Assembly (NCBI GenBank): GCA_021782915.1
Contig: JAJXUK010000011.1
Coordinates: forward strand, 1 to 49,659
Length of the DNA stretch: 49,659 nucleotides
Direction: 5' to 3'
Source of the DNA: Actinomycetes bacterium
GTDB taxonomy: Bacteria; Actinomycetota; Acidimicrobiia; Acidimicrobiales; RAAP-2
In this document: piece by piece, positions 38,669-47,345 of the stretch
Numbering within the stretch: position 1 is the first letter of the stretch
How the letters are laid out: every line of letters starts with the position of its first letter
Made by a program: the position numbers and the translations under genes
The notes under the pieces: generated by a model
Told to the model about the DNA's origin: nothing
Databases searched by the model: none
The model's input: only the letters and a program-made list of their open reading frames with translations

Positions 38669-39787
38669 TCAGCCCCAGACCTCCGCGGCGACCTCGGCGA
38701 CCAGGCGCAGCTTGGCCACCTCGTCCTCGAAGGTGATCCTGTTGCCCTCCACCGTGGAGGAAAAGCCGCACTGGGGTGACAGGCAGAGCTGCTCGAGGGG
38801 CACGAACCGGCTCGCCTCGTCGATGCGCCGCTTCAGATCGTCCTTGCTCTCGAGCGCGGCGTGCTTTGTGGTCACCAGGCCGAGCACGACCATCTTGCCC
38901 GGTGGCACGAAGTGCAGGGGCTCGAAGCCGCCGGAGCGCTCGTCGTCGAACTCGAGGAAGAATCCGTCCACGTTGAGCTCGCCGAAGAGGGCCTCGGCGA
39001 CGAAGTCGTAGCCGCCCTCGGCCGCCCAGTAGGACTGGAAGTTGCCCCGGCACATGTGCGTGGTCACGGACATGCCCGCCGGCTTGGCCTTCAGGGCCTC
39101 GTTGATCTGGCGGATGTAGCGCAGGTGCTGGTGCTCGGCGTCCTCGCCGCGCGCGGCGATCATCGCGCGCTGGGCGGGATCGTTGAGATAGGCCAGGGAG
39201 GTGTCATCCAGCTGCAGGTACGTGCAGCCCAGCTCGCCGAGGCGCCGGATCTCCTCGGCGTAGGCGGCCGACAGATCGGCCCAGAAGCCCTCGACGTCCG
39301 GGTACACGCCCGGGTCGATGCTGGCGGCTCCGCCGCGGTAGTGCACCATGCTCGGCGAGGGAATCGTGAGCTTAGGCGTGGCCGTGCTGACCTGGGACTT
39401 CAGGTAGAGGAAGGCGTCAGCGAAGATCGTCTGGCCCACGCCGACGCGCCCGTCGATCTTGAGCGCGGCCGAGGTGAACGAGGTCTCCCCGCTCGCGTCA
39501 CGAAAGGCCACCTGGAGCTGCTCGTCGGCCTTGCTCACCCCGTCGAGCTGGTAGATGAAGTCCATGTGCCAGGACGTGCGGCGAAACTCGCCGTCGGTCG
39601 CCGAGGCCAGACCGATCCCCTCCTGGAGCTTGACCACCTCGGTGATTGCGACGTCCTCCGCCTCACGCAGCGCCTCGGACGAGATGCGGCCCTCGGCGAA
39701 GTCCTGACGGGCGGCGAGCAGCGCCGGTGGGCGCAGCAGGCTGCCCACGTGGTCGGCGCGAAACGGTGGGGTGTGGCGAAGAGTCAT
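38669..39787 (-). CDS. Cobalamin-independent methionine synthase C-terminal-domain-like protein (YxjG-like)
   Basis: A 372-residue single barrel of the MetE C-terminal (UROD/MetE-like) fold. FRADHVGSLLRPPALL is the N-terminal signature, with TDGEFRRTSWHMDF and TYLQLDDTSLAYL following. Zinc ligands are seen as His-x-Cys in THMCRGN and the late Cys in LSPQCGFSST. Proteins of this YxjG/YxjH type transfer methyl groups to a thiol, perhaps homocysteine, using a donor other than polyglutamyl folate. The substrate is unknown. ATG 39787 is six bases after TACTGT, so the message is leaderless. Confidence 0.85.
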   Translation of the reverse strand: MTLRHTPPFRADHVGSLLRPPALLAARQDFAEGRISSEALREAEDVAITEVVKLQEGIGLASATDGEFRRTSWHMDFIYQLDGVSKADEQLQVAFRDASGETSFTSAALKIDGRVGVGQTIFADAFLYLKSQVSTATPKLTIPSPSMVHYRGGAASIDPGVYPDVEGFWADLSAAYAEEIRRLGELGCTYLQLDDTSLAYLNDPAQRAMIAARGEDAEHQHLRYIRQINEALKAKPAGMSVTTHMCRGNFQSYWAAEGGYDFVAEALFGELNVDGFFLEFDDERSGGFEPLHFVPPGKMVVLGLVTTKHAALESKDDLKRRIDEASRFVPLEQLCLSPQCGFSSTVEGNRITFEDEVAKLRLVAEVAAEVWG

Positions 39788-39793
39788 GGGGTG

Positions 39794-39799
39794 ACAGTA
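39794..39799 (-). promoter_or_regulatory. Leaderless -10 box (TACTGT) of the MetE-like gene
   Basis: TACTGT (39799-39794), then CACCCC, then the ATG. It shows the same six-base spacing as elsewhere. Confidence 0.5.
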
Positions 39800-39861
39800 C
39801 TCGGCGCGACTCGTTTCGGCTCGCACCGCCCCTGCCTCAAGCGCTCAGCGAGGTCGACGCC

Positions 39862-40287
39862 CTAGCCCTCGTCGTCTCCCAGCAGCCGGAGCGTGAGTGG
39901 ATCGTCCTGGCCGTCACAGAGCGCGTCGAGGACCTCGCCGAAGAGGGTCTCGCTGGGTACCGCGAGGCGAAAGAGAGTCGCACAGGAGCGCAGCTTGACT
40001 TCGTCGGCCCCCAGGACCGCGCGCGCGCCGCGATCCCGATGCGCCAGGAGCGCCCGGAGCGTCTCGCGCAGTCGTGCGCCCAGCACGGCATCGGCGGCGT
40101 AGGCTCGCGCCTCGGCCAGTCCACTGATCCCGTAGTACTCGGAGTTCGGGCTGTGGCCGAGTCCCCTCAGCTGGGGCAGCACCCACCAGATCCAGTGGCC
40201 CTCCTTGCGGCCCCGGCCCAGCTCGCCGAGGGCAGCCTCGTACGTCGCTGCCTGGGCGCGGCGAAACCGCTCGAGATCAACGTCCAC
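39862..40287 (-). CDS. DUF1810 family protein
   Basis: A 141-residue protein matching DUF1810 by RFRRAQAATYEAALGEL, GRGRKEGHWIWWVLPQL and the YYGISGLAEARAYAADAVLG segment, in the right order and spacing. The family's function is not established to my knowledge. GTG 40287 was chosen; no strong ribosome site was seen. It lies downstream of a GNAT gene on the same strand, 41 bases apart. Confidence 0.85.
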   Translation of the reverse strand: MDVDLERFRRAQAATYEAALGELGRGRKEGHWIWWVLPQLRGLGHSPNSEYYGISGLAEARAYAADAVLGARLRETLRALLAHRDRGARAVLGADEVKLRSCATLFRLAVPSETLFGEVLDALCDGQDDPLTLRLLGDDEG

Positions 40288-40328
40288 GCCCCATGTTGCA
40301 CCCGCGTGCCGGACCGCGCTAGATGGGC

Positions 40329-40814
40329 TCAGCCCACCAGGACCCGGCGCATCCAGATCGAGTCCTCGAGCGAGAATTCGTGGCGCAGATAGAACGCTCG
40401 CACCCGCTCGTTGTGCGCCTCAGTCTCGAGGAACGCCACGTTCACCCCCGCGCGCCTGGCGGCGTCGAGACTGGTCTCCAGCAGCACCCCGCCGAGGCCG
40501 CGCGATGACGGGCGCACGTAGATCTCGTCCAGCACGCACTCGCGGCCCCCGGCCTCCAAGGAGTACCCCCACGTCAGCACGCAGTAGCCCACGAGGTCCC
40601 CATCCACACTCAGGACCCAGACCTGGCCCACGTCGTCGCCCTCGAGCAGCGGCCCGAGGGCTCGGCCCACGCGCGCGTCGTCGTGCGCGTGCGCGTCCTC
40701 GAGATTGAAGTCCCGAATCAGCGACATGAGCGAGGCGGCGTCCCCGACTCGTGCGCGCCGTATCGACGCATCCACCCTCGCCGATGACACCGAAGGTTCT
40801 TCGGCCTCGCCCAT
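40329..40814 (-). CDS. GNAT family N-acetyltransferase
   Basis: A 161-residue GCN5-type acetyltransferase. The acetyl-CoA pyrophosphate loop is RPSSRGLGGVLLE, preceded by the strand VLDEIYV and followed by NVAFLETEAHNERVRAFYLRHEF, the typical motif B and C-terminal fold. The acceptor, protein or small molecule, is unknown. The ATG at 40814 lies three bases after the stop of the upstream membrane-protein gene (TAG 40820-40818), so the two are likely co-transcribed. Confidence 0.85.
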   Translation of the reverse strand: MGEAEEPSVSSARVDASIRRARVGDAASLMSLIRDFNLEDAHAHDDARVGRALGPLLEGDDVGQVWVLSVDGDLVGYCVLTWGYSLEAGGRECVLDEIYVRPSSRGLGGVLLETSLDAARRAGVNVAFLETEAHNERVRAFYLRHEFSLEDSIWMRRVLVG

Positions 40815-40817
40815 GTC

Positions 40818-41342
40818 CTAGTGCTGGGTCGCGAACGGCGTGCCGTAGCCCAGATGCTGGGCCCGCGCGTTGGCGAGCGCCGCGGCCGTGTCGAAGCCGT
40901 TGAGACCCTGTCGGATCGCCGTCAGCGCCGCTTCGACCGGCACCGAGGACGACACCGCCACGTCCCTGACGCAGGTGGCGAAGGTCGCGGCATCCTGCAG
41001 GAGTGCCGCGCGGTAGGTGCGCCGCAGCACGGGGTCCGATGACTGGGGGTGGCTGAGAACTCGCGCCGTGTCGCGCACCCCGATCTGACAGTCGTAGCGC
41101 AGCTGCGCGACGGCCGTGCCGGGCGCCAGGGCCAAGTCACCCACCAGCGTGCGGTTGTCCTGGTTCACGGCGGCGGCGTCCGAGGACTCGTATGTCGCCA
41201 GCCAGTGGTTGACGTGACGCGTGGCGTGAAGCGCCCACAACCCGCCACCGACCAGGGCCACGCAGACGACCAGGACCGCGCCCCAACGCGTCGAGGTGCG
41301 CGACCCCGTGGGCGTCTCACCCGTCGCGCTCAGCTCTGACAC
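40818..41342 (-). CDS. Membrane-anchored protein of unknown function
   Basis: A 174-residue protein with a short cytoplasmic N-terminus (SELSATGETPTGS), one TM helix at about 20-37 (WGAVLVVCVALVGGGLWAL) and an extracytoplasmic domain of mostly helical character with two Cys (CQIGVRD, CVRDV). I recognise no family. GTG 41342 has GGGAGG six bases upstream, better than upstream alternatives. A TAGCCT box at 41413-41408 could be its promoter. It leads a possible operon with the GNAT gene. Confidence 0.65.
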   Translation of the reverse strand: MSELSATGETPTGSRTSTRWGAVLVVCVALVGGGLWALHATRHVNHWLATYESSDAAAVNQDNRTLVGDLALAPGTAVAQLRYDCQIGVRDTARVLSHPQSSDPVLRRTYRAALLQDAATFATCVRDVAVSSSVPVEAALTAIRQGLNGFDTAAALANARAQHLGYGTPFATQH

Positions 41343-41707
41343 GAACAGCCTCCCTCGCCCCAACTCGACGCTCGAGTGCCACCACCATCGGACCCGAACG
41401 CTGACCGAGGCTACCGGCCGACCTGTTCTTGCACGCTGCACCCTTGAGCCGTGCGGGTCGAGACAACACGTAACAAGTCACCATCAGGCCAGACGCCCAC
41501 CGCTGACACGTGAACAACCATCGTGGAGCACCACGCGGAAAGCATTGCCCAGCGTGCGACGGAGGGCAGATAACGAAGAACAGCTCAGGCCAAACACGGA
41601 CCACTTGGCGAAGCCCAGTGGGACCAAGTCGGGGCTGACTCGCCGCCACGCACCGTCCAGTCACGAGCGTCTATGGAAGTGCCATCACAGCGTGCTCCAC
41701 CCGACGC
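41343..41707. other. Interval with probable promoter but no gene
   Basis: It contains the TAGCCT -10 candidate (41413-41408, minus) for the membrane-protein gene and otherwise no coding frame with convincing composition. No repeats beyond the hairpin that follows. Confidence 0.4.
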
Positions 41708-41745
41708 CAAATTGTGCCGCCCACTGACGTGAGCGGCACAATTTG
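41708..41745 (-). terminator. 13-bp hairpin downstream of the small secreted-protein gene
   Basis: CAAATTGTGCCGC (41708-41720) pairs exactly with GCGGCACAATTTG (41733-41745), loop 12 nt. It lies about 100 bases past the stop at 41849 and would end the LAL-regulator operon. It is more AT-rich than the other terminators here, with A/T at the stem base. Confidence 0.65.
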
Positions 41746-41848
41746 CGCTTGCCTGACTGCTCAAGCTCTGCTTAGTCAATCAGGAGCTCCCTTTCCGAGT
41801 CCGCGTTGCTTCGACTGCGTCGAGCACCCAGACGGCTCAGCCATGGGA

Positions 41849-42115
41849 TCAGCGGTTCGCCAGCGGGCACTCACTCAGGGGAATGGCATTCGTGAGGCAG
41901 ACGGCTCGCCACATTCCGGCGCGGCCACTGGAATTGTCGGTTCCCATGGCCTTGAGCATCCCTGGCAGGGCGTTCGGGTTGGTCATATTCGCCGCACCGG
42001 TCAGACCGCTGGGTGTGGGGCCGGGGGTCGCGCCCGCGACGCCTCCGCCGAGCAGCGAGGCTCCGGCGAGGACCAGCGCGGGCACGACGCCCAGCAGGGA
42101 CTTGGTTGACTTCAT
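41849..42115 (-). CDS. Small secreted protein with signal peptide
   Basis: An 88-residue precursor: basic MKSTK, hydrophobic LLGVVPALVLAGASLLGG, and an AxA-type signal peptidase site VAGA|TPG, giving a mature protein of about 59 residues. Its two Cys (73 and 83) could form one disulfide. No family was recognised. The ATG at 42115 overlaps the TGA of the 92-residue gene (ATGA), and AGGAGGAA precedes it. It is last in the unit with the LAL regulator and is followed by a clear terminator. It could be a structural, adhesive or signalling peptide; none is shown. Confidence 0.7.
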   Translation of the reverse strand: MKSTKSLLGVVPALVLAGASLLGGGVAGATPGPTPSGLTGAANMTNPNALPGMLKAMGTDNSSGRAGMWRAVCLTNAIPLSECPLANR

Positions 42116-42390
42116 GGGAGGGTTCCTCCTTGACTTGCGGCAGTCGAGACCGCCAGGTGTGCGATCGACTGAAGCGTTCGTATCTCACCAGGCGAGCCGC
42201 CGAGAGCCTCGATGGCGGCGACGGAGCTGGCGGGGTCGAACGCCCAGCCTTCCAGGATGATGGCGATGGTGTGACTGTCAGTCGCCAGTGAGAGGCTCGT
42301 CACGCCTAGGCGGGCGAGCGCCTCGATGGCCGTCGAGCCGATCGGCACCTCGGCCACATCTGTCGACACCAGCAACACCAGCTGTCCCAT
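42112..42390 (-). CDS. 92-residue protein of unknown function
   Basis: A small soluble protein (VLLVSTDVAEVPIGSTAIEAL, then DSHTIAIILEGWAFD), alpha/beta in appearance, with no signal peptide or cysteine. It resembles no family I can name. Its TGA overlaps the next gene's ATG by four bases. ATG 42390 has no ribosome site; TAGCGT nine bases upstream is a possible -10. It lies 34 bases downstream of the LAL regulator stop, so it may also be on that transcript. Confidence 0.6.
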   Translation of the reverse strand: MGQLVLLVSTDVAEVPIGSTAIEALARLGVTSLSLATDSHTIAIILEGWAFDPASSVAAIEALGGSPGEIRTLQSIAHLAVSTAASQGGTLP

Positions 42391-42424
42391 CGACAGCGAA
42401 CGCTACGTACCTGATCGCAGCGGA

Positions 42425-45283
42425 TCATCCGGCAGATCCCTCATCTTGGCGCGCCAGCATCGCGGCCAACTCGACGCGATTGCGCGCGCCGAGCTTGGCC
42501 AGGATATGTGAGACATGGCGCTCCACGGTCTTGCGCGACAAGAACAGCGAGGCGGCGATCTCCGGATTGCTCGCCCCCCGGGCCACCGCCTCGGCGATCT
42601 CGCACTCGCGCTGGCTGAGCGTGACCGGTGAGGTGGTCGGGCCGCGGCGCCAGGTGTGCACGCCCAGACCACGCAGGCGCGCGCCCGCCAGCTGAAGCTC
42701 GCTGCGCGCACCCATCTCCTCGGCCCTCCCCGCGACTCGCTCGTAGGCGCTGATGGCCGCGGCTCGGTCGAGCCGGGCCAGGGCGGCCGCCGCGTCCAGG
42801 TCGATCCAGAGTCGAAGCAGCCGATACCCCATCGACTCGGCGGCCCGGGCGGCCCCGGCGAAGAGGGTGGCGCTGGCGCCCGGATCGTCGCGAGCCGTGA
42901 GCAGGGCCCCAACGTAGGCCCGCCGGACGCCCGGGGCCCCCACACGCCGATCCGGGTGGGCGGCGTCCCAGCGATCGAGGGCGTCCGCGGCGGCGGCCTT
43001 CGAACCGATCCGCGCGCGAGCTTCGGCCAGCTGGAGGCTCGACTCCCACAGGCATCGCCCGCAGCCCGCGACGAGAGCGTCGTGTCCCATGTCCTCTGCC
43101 AGCGAGTCGAGCTCGTCGGTGCCGGGAGTGAAGAATCGCCCGATCAGCCCGAGGTGAAGGGTGCGGATGAGCAGGCGGAAGTGCGGGTCGCTCTCCGCGA
43201 CGATGAGGCCCTCGATCGCCTTGAGATTCGAGGCGACGTCCGTGCGACTCGCCTCCGTCGCGCACAGCAGTGCCCGCAGCTGTGCGAGAGTGAAGCGCCG
43301 GGGCGGCCCGACCCGCTCGGCCAGTGCGATCGCCTGGCGCAGCAGATCTGACGCCTCATCGAGATGACCGAGATGATGCTCTATCCAACCCAGCCAGTGC
43401 ATGGCCTCTACCTCGAGGCTGGGCATCATCAGGCGGCGCGACTCCTCGAGGGCCCGCCTGGCTCGCGGCTCCGCCGAACCCGCCAGCCCCTCTAGCTGCA
43501 GCATCGAGAAGATCCCGTCGGAGGCCGCGGCGAGGACCTCGGCGGGATCTCGCGCCGCGCGCTGAATCAGCTCCGCACATTGGTGAACCGTGCCGGCATC
43601 GGCTCGACGAATCGCCGCGTCGAGGTTGACGCGAAGCGCCCGGACGTAGGCGCTGGACTGCCGGTCCCCCAGCGCCGCTGCTCCACCGGCCTCGTCATGC
43701 AGCCGGGTGGCTCTCACCAGAGCGCGCTCGGCGAGCGCCGGGACCCCTCCCACCTGGTCCTCGAGCCACAGCAGGGACTGCGCGTCCAGGCAGTCGGCCT
43801 CGATGAGCAGAACGGCATCGTCAGCGGCCAGCTCTCGCAGCGTCGCCGCGAAGGCGTGCACGTCGAAGGACCGGCCCAGCCTGAGGGCCGCCCCGCCCGC
43901 GGCGAGCGCCGCGCGCGCGCGTTCCCCGGGAGATGGTGCGCGATCGGCGAGTGCGGACCACCTCTCGAGCGCCGTCGTCCAGTCCCCGAGCTCGACGGCC
44001 AACGAAGCCACCTGCTCGTGCAGGTCGTCGCCGGGGTCACCGCCAGGCGAGTCGGCGATCTGACCGAGCATGGCCAGTCCCTCGTTGCCCACGAGGCGCC
44101 GCTGGGCCGAGCGCGAGATGCGAAGAGCCAGGTCGCGTCCGTCGATGCCCGCGGCCACGCGATGCTCCAGCGCGCGCGCCAACTCGCGCACATTCTCTCC
44201 GGCGGTGTCCTCGAGCCAGCGAGCCAGGCGACGGTGCATGTCCACCCGAGCATCCTCGGCGAGCTCACGCAGTGCCATCTCTCGTATCAGGTCGTGGGCG
44301 ATCGCAATCCTCGCTCCATCCTGAATCACCAGGGCACGATTGATGAGCTCCGCTGCCGCACTCTGCACTCGGACCTCCGGCCAGCCCATCAGGTCTGCGA
44401 TCCCACCCTCGCTGAGGGGGTGGCCCGCCACCAGCACCAGCGCGAACAGGGCTGCGGGATCAGCCCCCAGGGCGCCGCAGCGTGCCCGGATGACGTGGCC
44501 CAGTGGCTCTCGGCGCGCAACGTCTCCCGCCGCGCTGTCGGAGACCAGCGCGCCCATCCAGAACGGTGATCCCGACGCCCGACGCCATAGCTGGGTCGCC
44601 GCGGCCGAGTCCAGACCCGGCGCCAGCGTGCGGAGCAGTTGGACGCCGTCAGACTCCTCGAGCGGGGCCAGCTCCATGCGCGCGAAGCGCTCGGCTGGCA
44701 ACGCCGCGGCGCACTGTGACGCAAAGGAGGTGGAGCCCGGCGCCGGTCGACTCGCGCATAGTACGAAGAGCGCCGTGCGCGCGCTCGTGGCCGCCACGAT
44801 CAGGTAGTGCAGCAGCGAGAGGGTCTCCCGGTCAACCCACTGCAGGTCATCGGCGAGCACGCCGAGCGGACACAGCTGGCGCGCGCAGCGAAACGCCATT
44901 TCGAACACGCGTACAAACTCAGGAGCCATCGGCCGTCCGGCATCACCGATGAGCAGTGCGTCGAGGCGCTCTCCCACATCCGGGACCCGGGCGAGCTCGC
45001 GCAGTAGCCCGCCGGCTGCGCCGAGAGCGATACCACTCGCGTTCGGATAGCCCTGGATTCTCACGCAGGGCCAGTCCAGCCCTCGGACCACTTCGGCCAT
45101 CAGCCGCGACTTGCCCACACCCGGTGGGCCCACGATGACGGCTCCAGCGGGACCGGCGTCAGTGATGGCCGAGGCCAGCGCGCTCAGTTCGCCCAGCTGC
45201 TCCGAGCGACCCACGAATGACGAGCCCCACTGGCCCGTGCCCGCCGGCCGGATGCGCTCACGGCGCGTCGGGTGAGTCTCCAC
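42425..45283 (-). CDS. Large ATP-binding LuxR-family (LAL) transcriptional regulator
   Basis: A 952-residue regulator. FVGRSEQLGELSAL starts the AAA-type NTPase, with Walker A VGPPGVGKSRLMAE (about 50-63) and Walker B-like GVLADDLQWVDRE. The long middle is TPR-like helical repeat, and the C-terminus (LSQRECEIAEAVARGASNPEIAASLFLSRKTVERHV) is a LuxR helix-turn-helix. LAL proteins are usually activators gated by ATP and an inducer. It is the first gene of a unit with an unknown 92-residue protein and a secreted peptide, its likely targets. GTG 45283 has no clear ribosome site and other starts are possible. Confidence 0.88.
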   Translation of the reverse strand: METHPTRRERIRPAGTGQWGSSFVGRSEQLGELSALASAITDAGPAGAVIVGPPGVGKSRLMAEVVRGLDWPCVRIQGYPNASGIALGAAGGLLRELARVPDVGERLDALLIGDAGRPMAPEFVRVFEMAFRCARQLCPLGVLADDLQWVDRETLSLLHYLIVAATSARTALFVLCASRPAPGSTSFASQCAAALPAERFARMELAPLEESDGVQLLRTLAPGLDSAAATQLWRRASGSPFWMGALVSDSAAGDVARREPLGHVIRARCGALGADPAALFALVLVAGHPLSEGGIADLMGWPEVRVQSAAAELINRALVIQDGARIAIAHDLIREMALRELAEDARVDMHRRLARWLEDTAGENVRELARALEHRVAAGIDGRDLALRISRSAQRRLVGNEGLAMLGQIADSPGGDPGDDLHEQVASLAVELGDWTTALERWSALADRAPSPGERARAALAAGGAALRLGRSFDVHAFAATLRELAADDAVLLIEADCLDAQSLLWLEDQVGGVPALAERALVRATRLHDEAGGAAALGDRQSSAYVRALRVNLDAAIRRADAGTVHQCAELIQRAARDPAEVLAAASDGIFSMLQLEGLAGSAEPRARRALEESRRLMMPSLEVEAMHWLGWIEHHLGHLDEASDLLRQAIALAERVGPPRRFTLAQLRALLCATEASRTDVASNLKAIEGLIVAESDPHFRLLIRTLHLGLIGRFFTPGTDELDSLAEDMGHDALVAGCGRCLWESSLQLAEARARIGSKAAAADALDRWDAAHPDRRVGAPGVRRAYVGALLTARDDPGASATLFAGAARAAESMGYRLLRLWIDLDAAAALARLDRAAAISAYERVAGRAEEMGARSELQLAGARLRGLGVHTWRRGPTTSPVTLSQRECEIAEAVARGASNPEIAASLFLSRKTVERHVSHILAKLGARNRVELAAMLARQDEGSAG

Positions 45284-45797
45284 GTCCGCCCGCCGACGAC
45301 CAATACGTGTGTCCCGTCAGCCGAATGTCCTGGTTCGAGCGTCCGCGCCCCTCGCACGAGGGCGACGGGCGCTCAGAGAGCCCATCACGCCACCGGAGCC
45401 CCGGCACGAACCGGCGCACCTCTCCCGCATCGGCAGAGGCACCACGTCGCTGGACAGGGCCATCAGTCATTCGAATAATCTCAATTCGCCCTGAGCATAG
45501 TCACCGTGACGCGCGTCTTCTCACGAGTCGCGCCCGCTCAACTCGTATCGGGTGACGGTGATCTGGATCGTGACCGAGGATCCCTCACCAACTCCACGAC
45601 CCCAGATCGATCGACCTGACTCGCCACCGCACCGAGGACCAAGTTGGCGAAGGCGCCACGCTCTCGTCGACGATACGGGTGATCGGGATCACGGGGCCAT
45701 CGGAGTCACGCTCGTCGCCACGGTGCTCCAACGACGACGCGACTCTCAGCGCTGCGCTGAGGACGAGCTCGGGGAGGCTTCCAGGCACGAGCACCGC
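45284..45797. other. Gene-free interval between LAL regulator and DUF302 gene
   Basis: About 500 bases without a convincing coding frame on either strand. An AT-rich patch near 45465-45500 could contain promoter elements for the LAL gene, but I could not define one. Confidence 0.35.
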
Positions 45798-45803
45798 TAG
45801 CCT
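45798..45803 (+). promoter_or_regulatory. Leaderless -10 box (TAGCCT) of the DUF302 gene
   Basis: TAGCCT, GCGATC, then ATG at 45810: the exact six-base spacing. Confidence 0.55.
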
Positions 45804-45809
45804 GCGATC

Positions 45810-46190
45810 ATGAGCGAGCTTCGCTGTGAGATCGACCAACCCCTCGCCGACGTGGAGTCGCGCGTGCGCACCGCCTTGGCCGCCGAGGGATTCGGGATCT
45901 TGAGTGAGATCGACGTCGCGGCCACGCTGCGCGCAAAGTTGGGTGTGGAACGTGCGCCGCTGCGCGTGCTCGGGGCCTGCAATCCGGCACTGATCAACGA
46001 GGCGCTGAGCCGCGACCCCGACGTGGCGCTGGCGCTGCCCTGCAACGTCGTGCTCGAGGCACTCGGGGAGAGCACGACCCGAGTCACCATCGCCGACCCG
46101 GCCCTGCTCATGAGCAACCCCAGCCTGACGGACTTGGTGGCCGACGCTCGTCAGCGCCTGCGGCGAGTCCTCGACGAGATCACGTCTTAA
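45810..46190 (+). CDS. DUF302 family protein
   Basis: A 126-residue DUF302 protein. The motif GFGILSEIDVAATLRAKLG and the LGACNPALINEALSRDPDVALALPCNVVLEA segment, with Cys at the LGACNP and LPCNV positions, are the family core. DUF302 proteins often occur near thiol or redox genes, but function is unknown. ATG 45810 is six bases after TAGCCT. No gene is close downstream. Confidence 0.88.
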   Translation: MSELRCEIDQPLADVESRVRTALAAEGFGILSEIDVAATLRAKLGVERAPLRVLGACNPALINEALSRDPDVALALPCNVVLEALGESTTRVTIADPALLMSNPSLTDLVADARQRLRRVLDEITS

Positions 46191-46367
46191 GTTGCCCAGA
46201 GAACACTGAAGATGGGGATGGTTCGACGTGCGCCATCCTGTCCCTGGACGACACGTCACGAGCGCACGTGCACCACCCGTGAGCGTCGCCTCAGCCGGCT
46301 CGGCGACGTTTCGGTCGGCTGTGCCTGGGCGCCGCGAAGGAGCATCAGTGTCAGAGAGGATCAAGTC

Positions 46368-46383
46368 GTGGGAACGTTCCCAC
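46368..46383. promoter_or_regulatory. LacI-family operator-like palindrome
   Basis: GTGGGAACGTTCCCAC is a perfect 16-base palindrome whose core TGGGAACGTTCCCA fits the TGNNANCGNTNNCA pattern of LacI-type sugar repressor sites. No LacI gene or sugar operon adjoins it. Confidence 0.4.
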
Positions 46384-46816
46384 TGAATGATGTCGGAGGT
46401 CGGGTTCGACAGCTCTGGCGCCACCTACTGGCGACGTGAGTCAGGACGGACCTTGCTGGCATCGGGGGCGAGACTCCGGCGCTCACCAGTGAGAAGAGTC
46501 CCACCGAGGCCGTTCACCGTGGCGGATCGCCCTGGTGGTGCGACTGAGAGCACGTCACCCCAGCGCCACGACATCGCCACTGCCCACGGCGCACGGGTCA
46601 AGCGAGTCGAACTCGGCCGCTCGCTCGAGCCAGCAGCTCCACGGCTGGCCGTCGCACCGCTCGACCACCAGCAACGCCGCGCTTCGATCGCCCGTCGTGC
46701 TGGCCACGTTGCGAGATTGGCGAGGCGCTCGCGCCCACGGAGTTCGACTCGATGAGTGACGACAGCTCGCTCCGATTCTCAGAGGCGAGACACGCACCGC
46801 ACAGTCCCGCTCGCGC

Positions 46817-46822
46817 TACTCT
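46817..46822 (+). promoter_or_regulatory. -10 box (TACTCT) of the ABM-like gene
   Basis: TACTCT predicts a start near 46829 and a leader of about 23 nt that contains the GGGGGG ribosome site before GTG 46852. Confidence 0.4.
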
Positions 46823-46851
46823 CAGCCCTCAGCGACAAAGGGGGGTCAATC

Positions 46852-47163
46852 GTGTGGGCTCAGCTGATAACGGTGCGGGTCAAGCAGGGAGGCGTCGAGG
46901 GGGTCGAGAGGATCATGAACCGGCTGCGCGAAGCCGAGCAACCCGGTTCGGGTTTGATCCGCCAGATCGTCACGCGCGACCAGGCCGACCCGCAGGTGAT
47001 CCGGACCCTCGCGGTCTTTGAGAGCGAGGAGATGGCCCGGGCTCGCGAATCCGATCCGCGCCGCGCCGAGGCGCACCGTGAGACCCAGGCAATCTTCGCC
47101 GAGATCCTCGATGGTCCGCCCACGTTCAACAGCCTCGACGTCGTGATGGCGTTGGACTACTGA
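46852..47163 (+). CDS. Antibiotic-biosynthesis-monooxygenase-like (ABM, dimeric alpha+beta barrel) protein
   Basis: A 103-residue protein resembling the ABM/dimeric alpha-beta barrel fold: VWAQLITVRVKQGGVEGVERIMNRL, then SGLIRQIVTRDQADPQVIRTLAVFESEEMARARESDP. The fold serves monooxygenases, haem-degrading enzymes and simple binding proteins, so no reaction is claimed. GTG 46852 has GGGGGG about seven bases upstream; longer in-frame codons lack any signal. The promoter box lies just before it. Confidence 0.7.
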   Translation: MWAQLITVRVKQGGVEGVERIMNRLREAEQPGSGLIRQIVTRDQADPQVIRTLAVFESEEMARARESDPRRAEAHRETQAIFAEILDGPPTFNSLDVVMALDY

Positions 47164-47345
47164 TCCGCCTCGCCACCCTGGACCTCGAGCGGCTGTGGCG
47201 TGCGGCCTCCGCGAGTGAACGGCGCACCCTGGTCGAAGATCTGAGGAACGGCCCTGCGCATCTAGTCGGTCCGACTCACGGTCCAGATAGCGGATTCTCC
47301 ACCGACTCTGGTGACTCTCAAAGAAGCTGGCCGGGCCCCGGGTGA

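Larger units (their letters stand above)
46191..46851. other. Long gene-free interval with orphan palindrome
   Basis: About 660 bases without a credible gene. It contains the palindrome described at 46368 and a -10 box near its end. Frames on both strands are short or have shadow-like composition. It may be the remains of a decayed gene cassette. Confidence 0.35.

Noticed and set aside
45585-46424. Minus-strand frame of 279 codons antisense to the DUF302 gene
   Set aside because: The DUF302 gene has a promoter box, correct start and recognised family; the opposite frame has none of these.
46555-46707. Possible 50-codon minus-strand ORF (GTG 46707)
   Set aside because: Its composition is somewhat gene-like (VVERCDGQPWSCWLERAAEFD) but it has no ribosome site, -10 box or known relative, and the rest of the frame is shadow-like. 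Possibly a remnant; not annotated.
47160-47345. Fragment LERLWRAASASERRTLVEDL after the ABM gene, recalling the C-terminus of a serine recombinase
   Set aside because: Only about 20 residues look familiar, there is no start codon and the frame ends at 47343. Too short to call even as a pseudogene.
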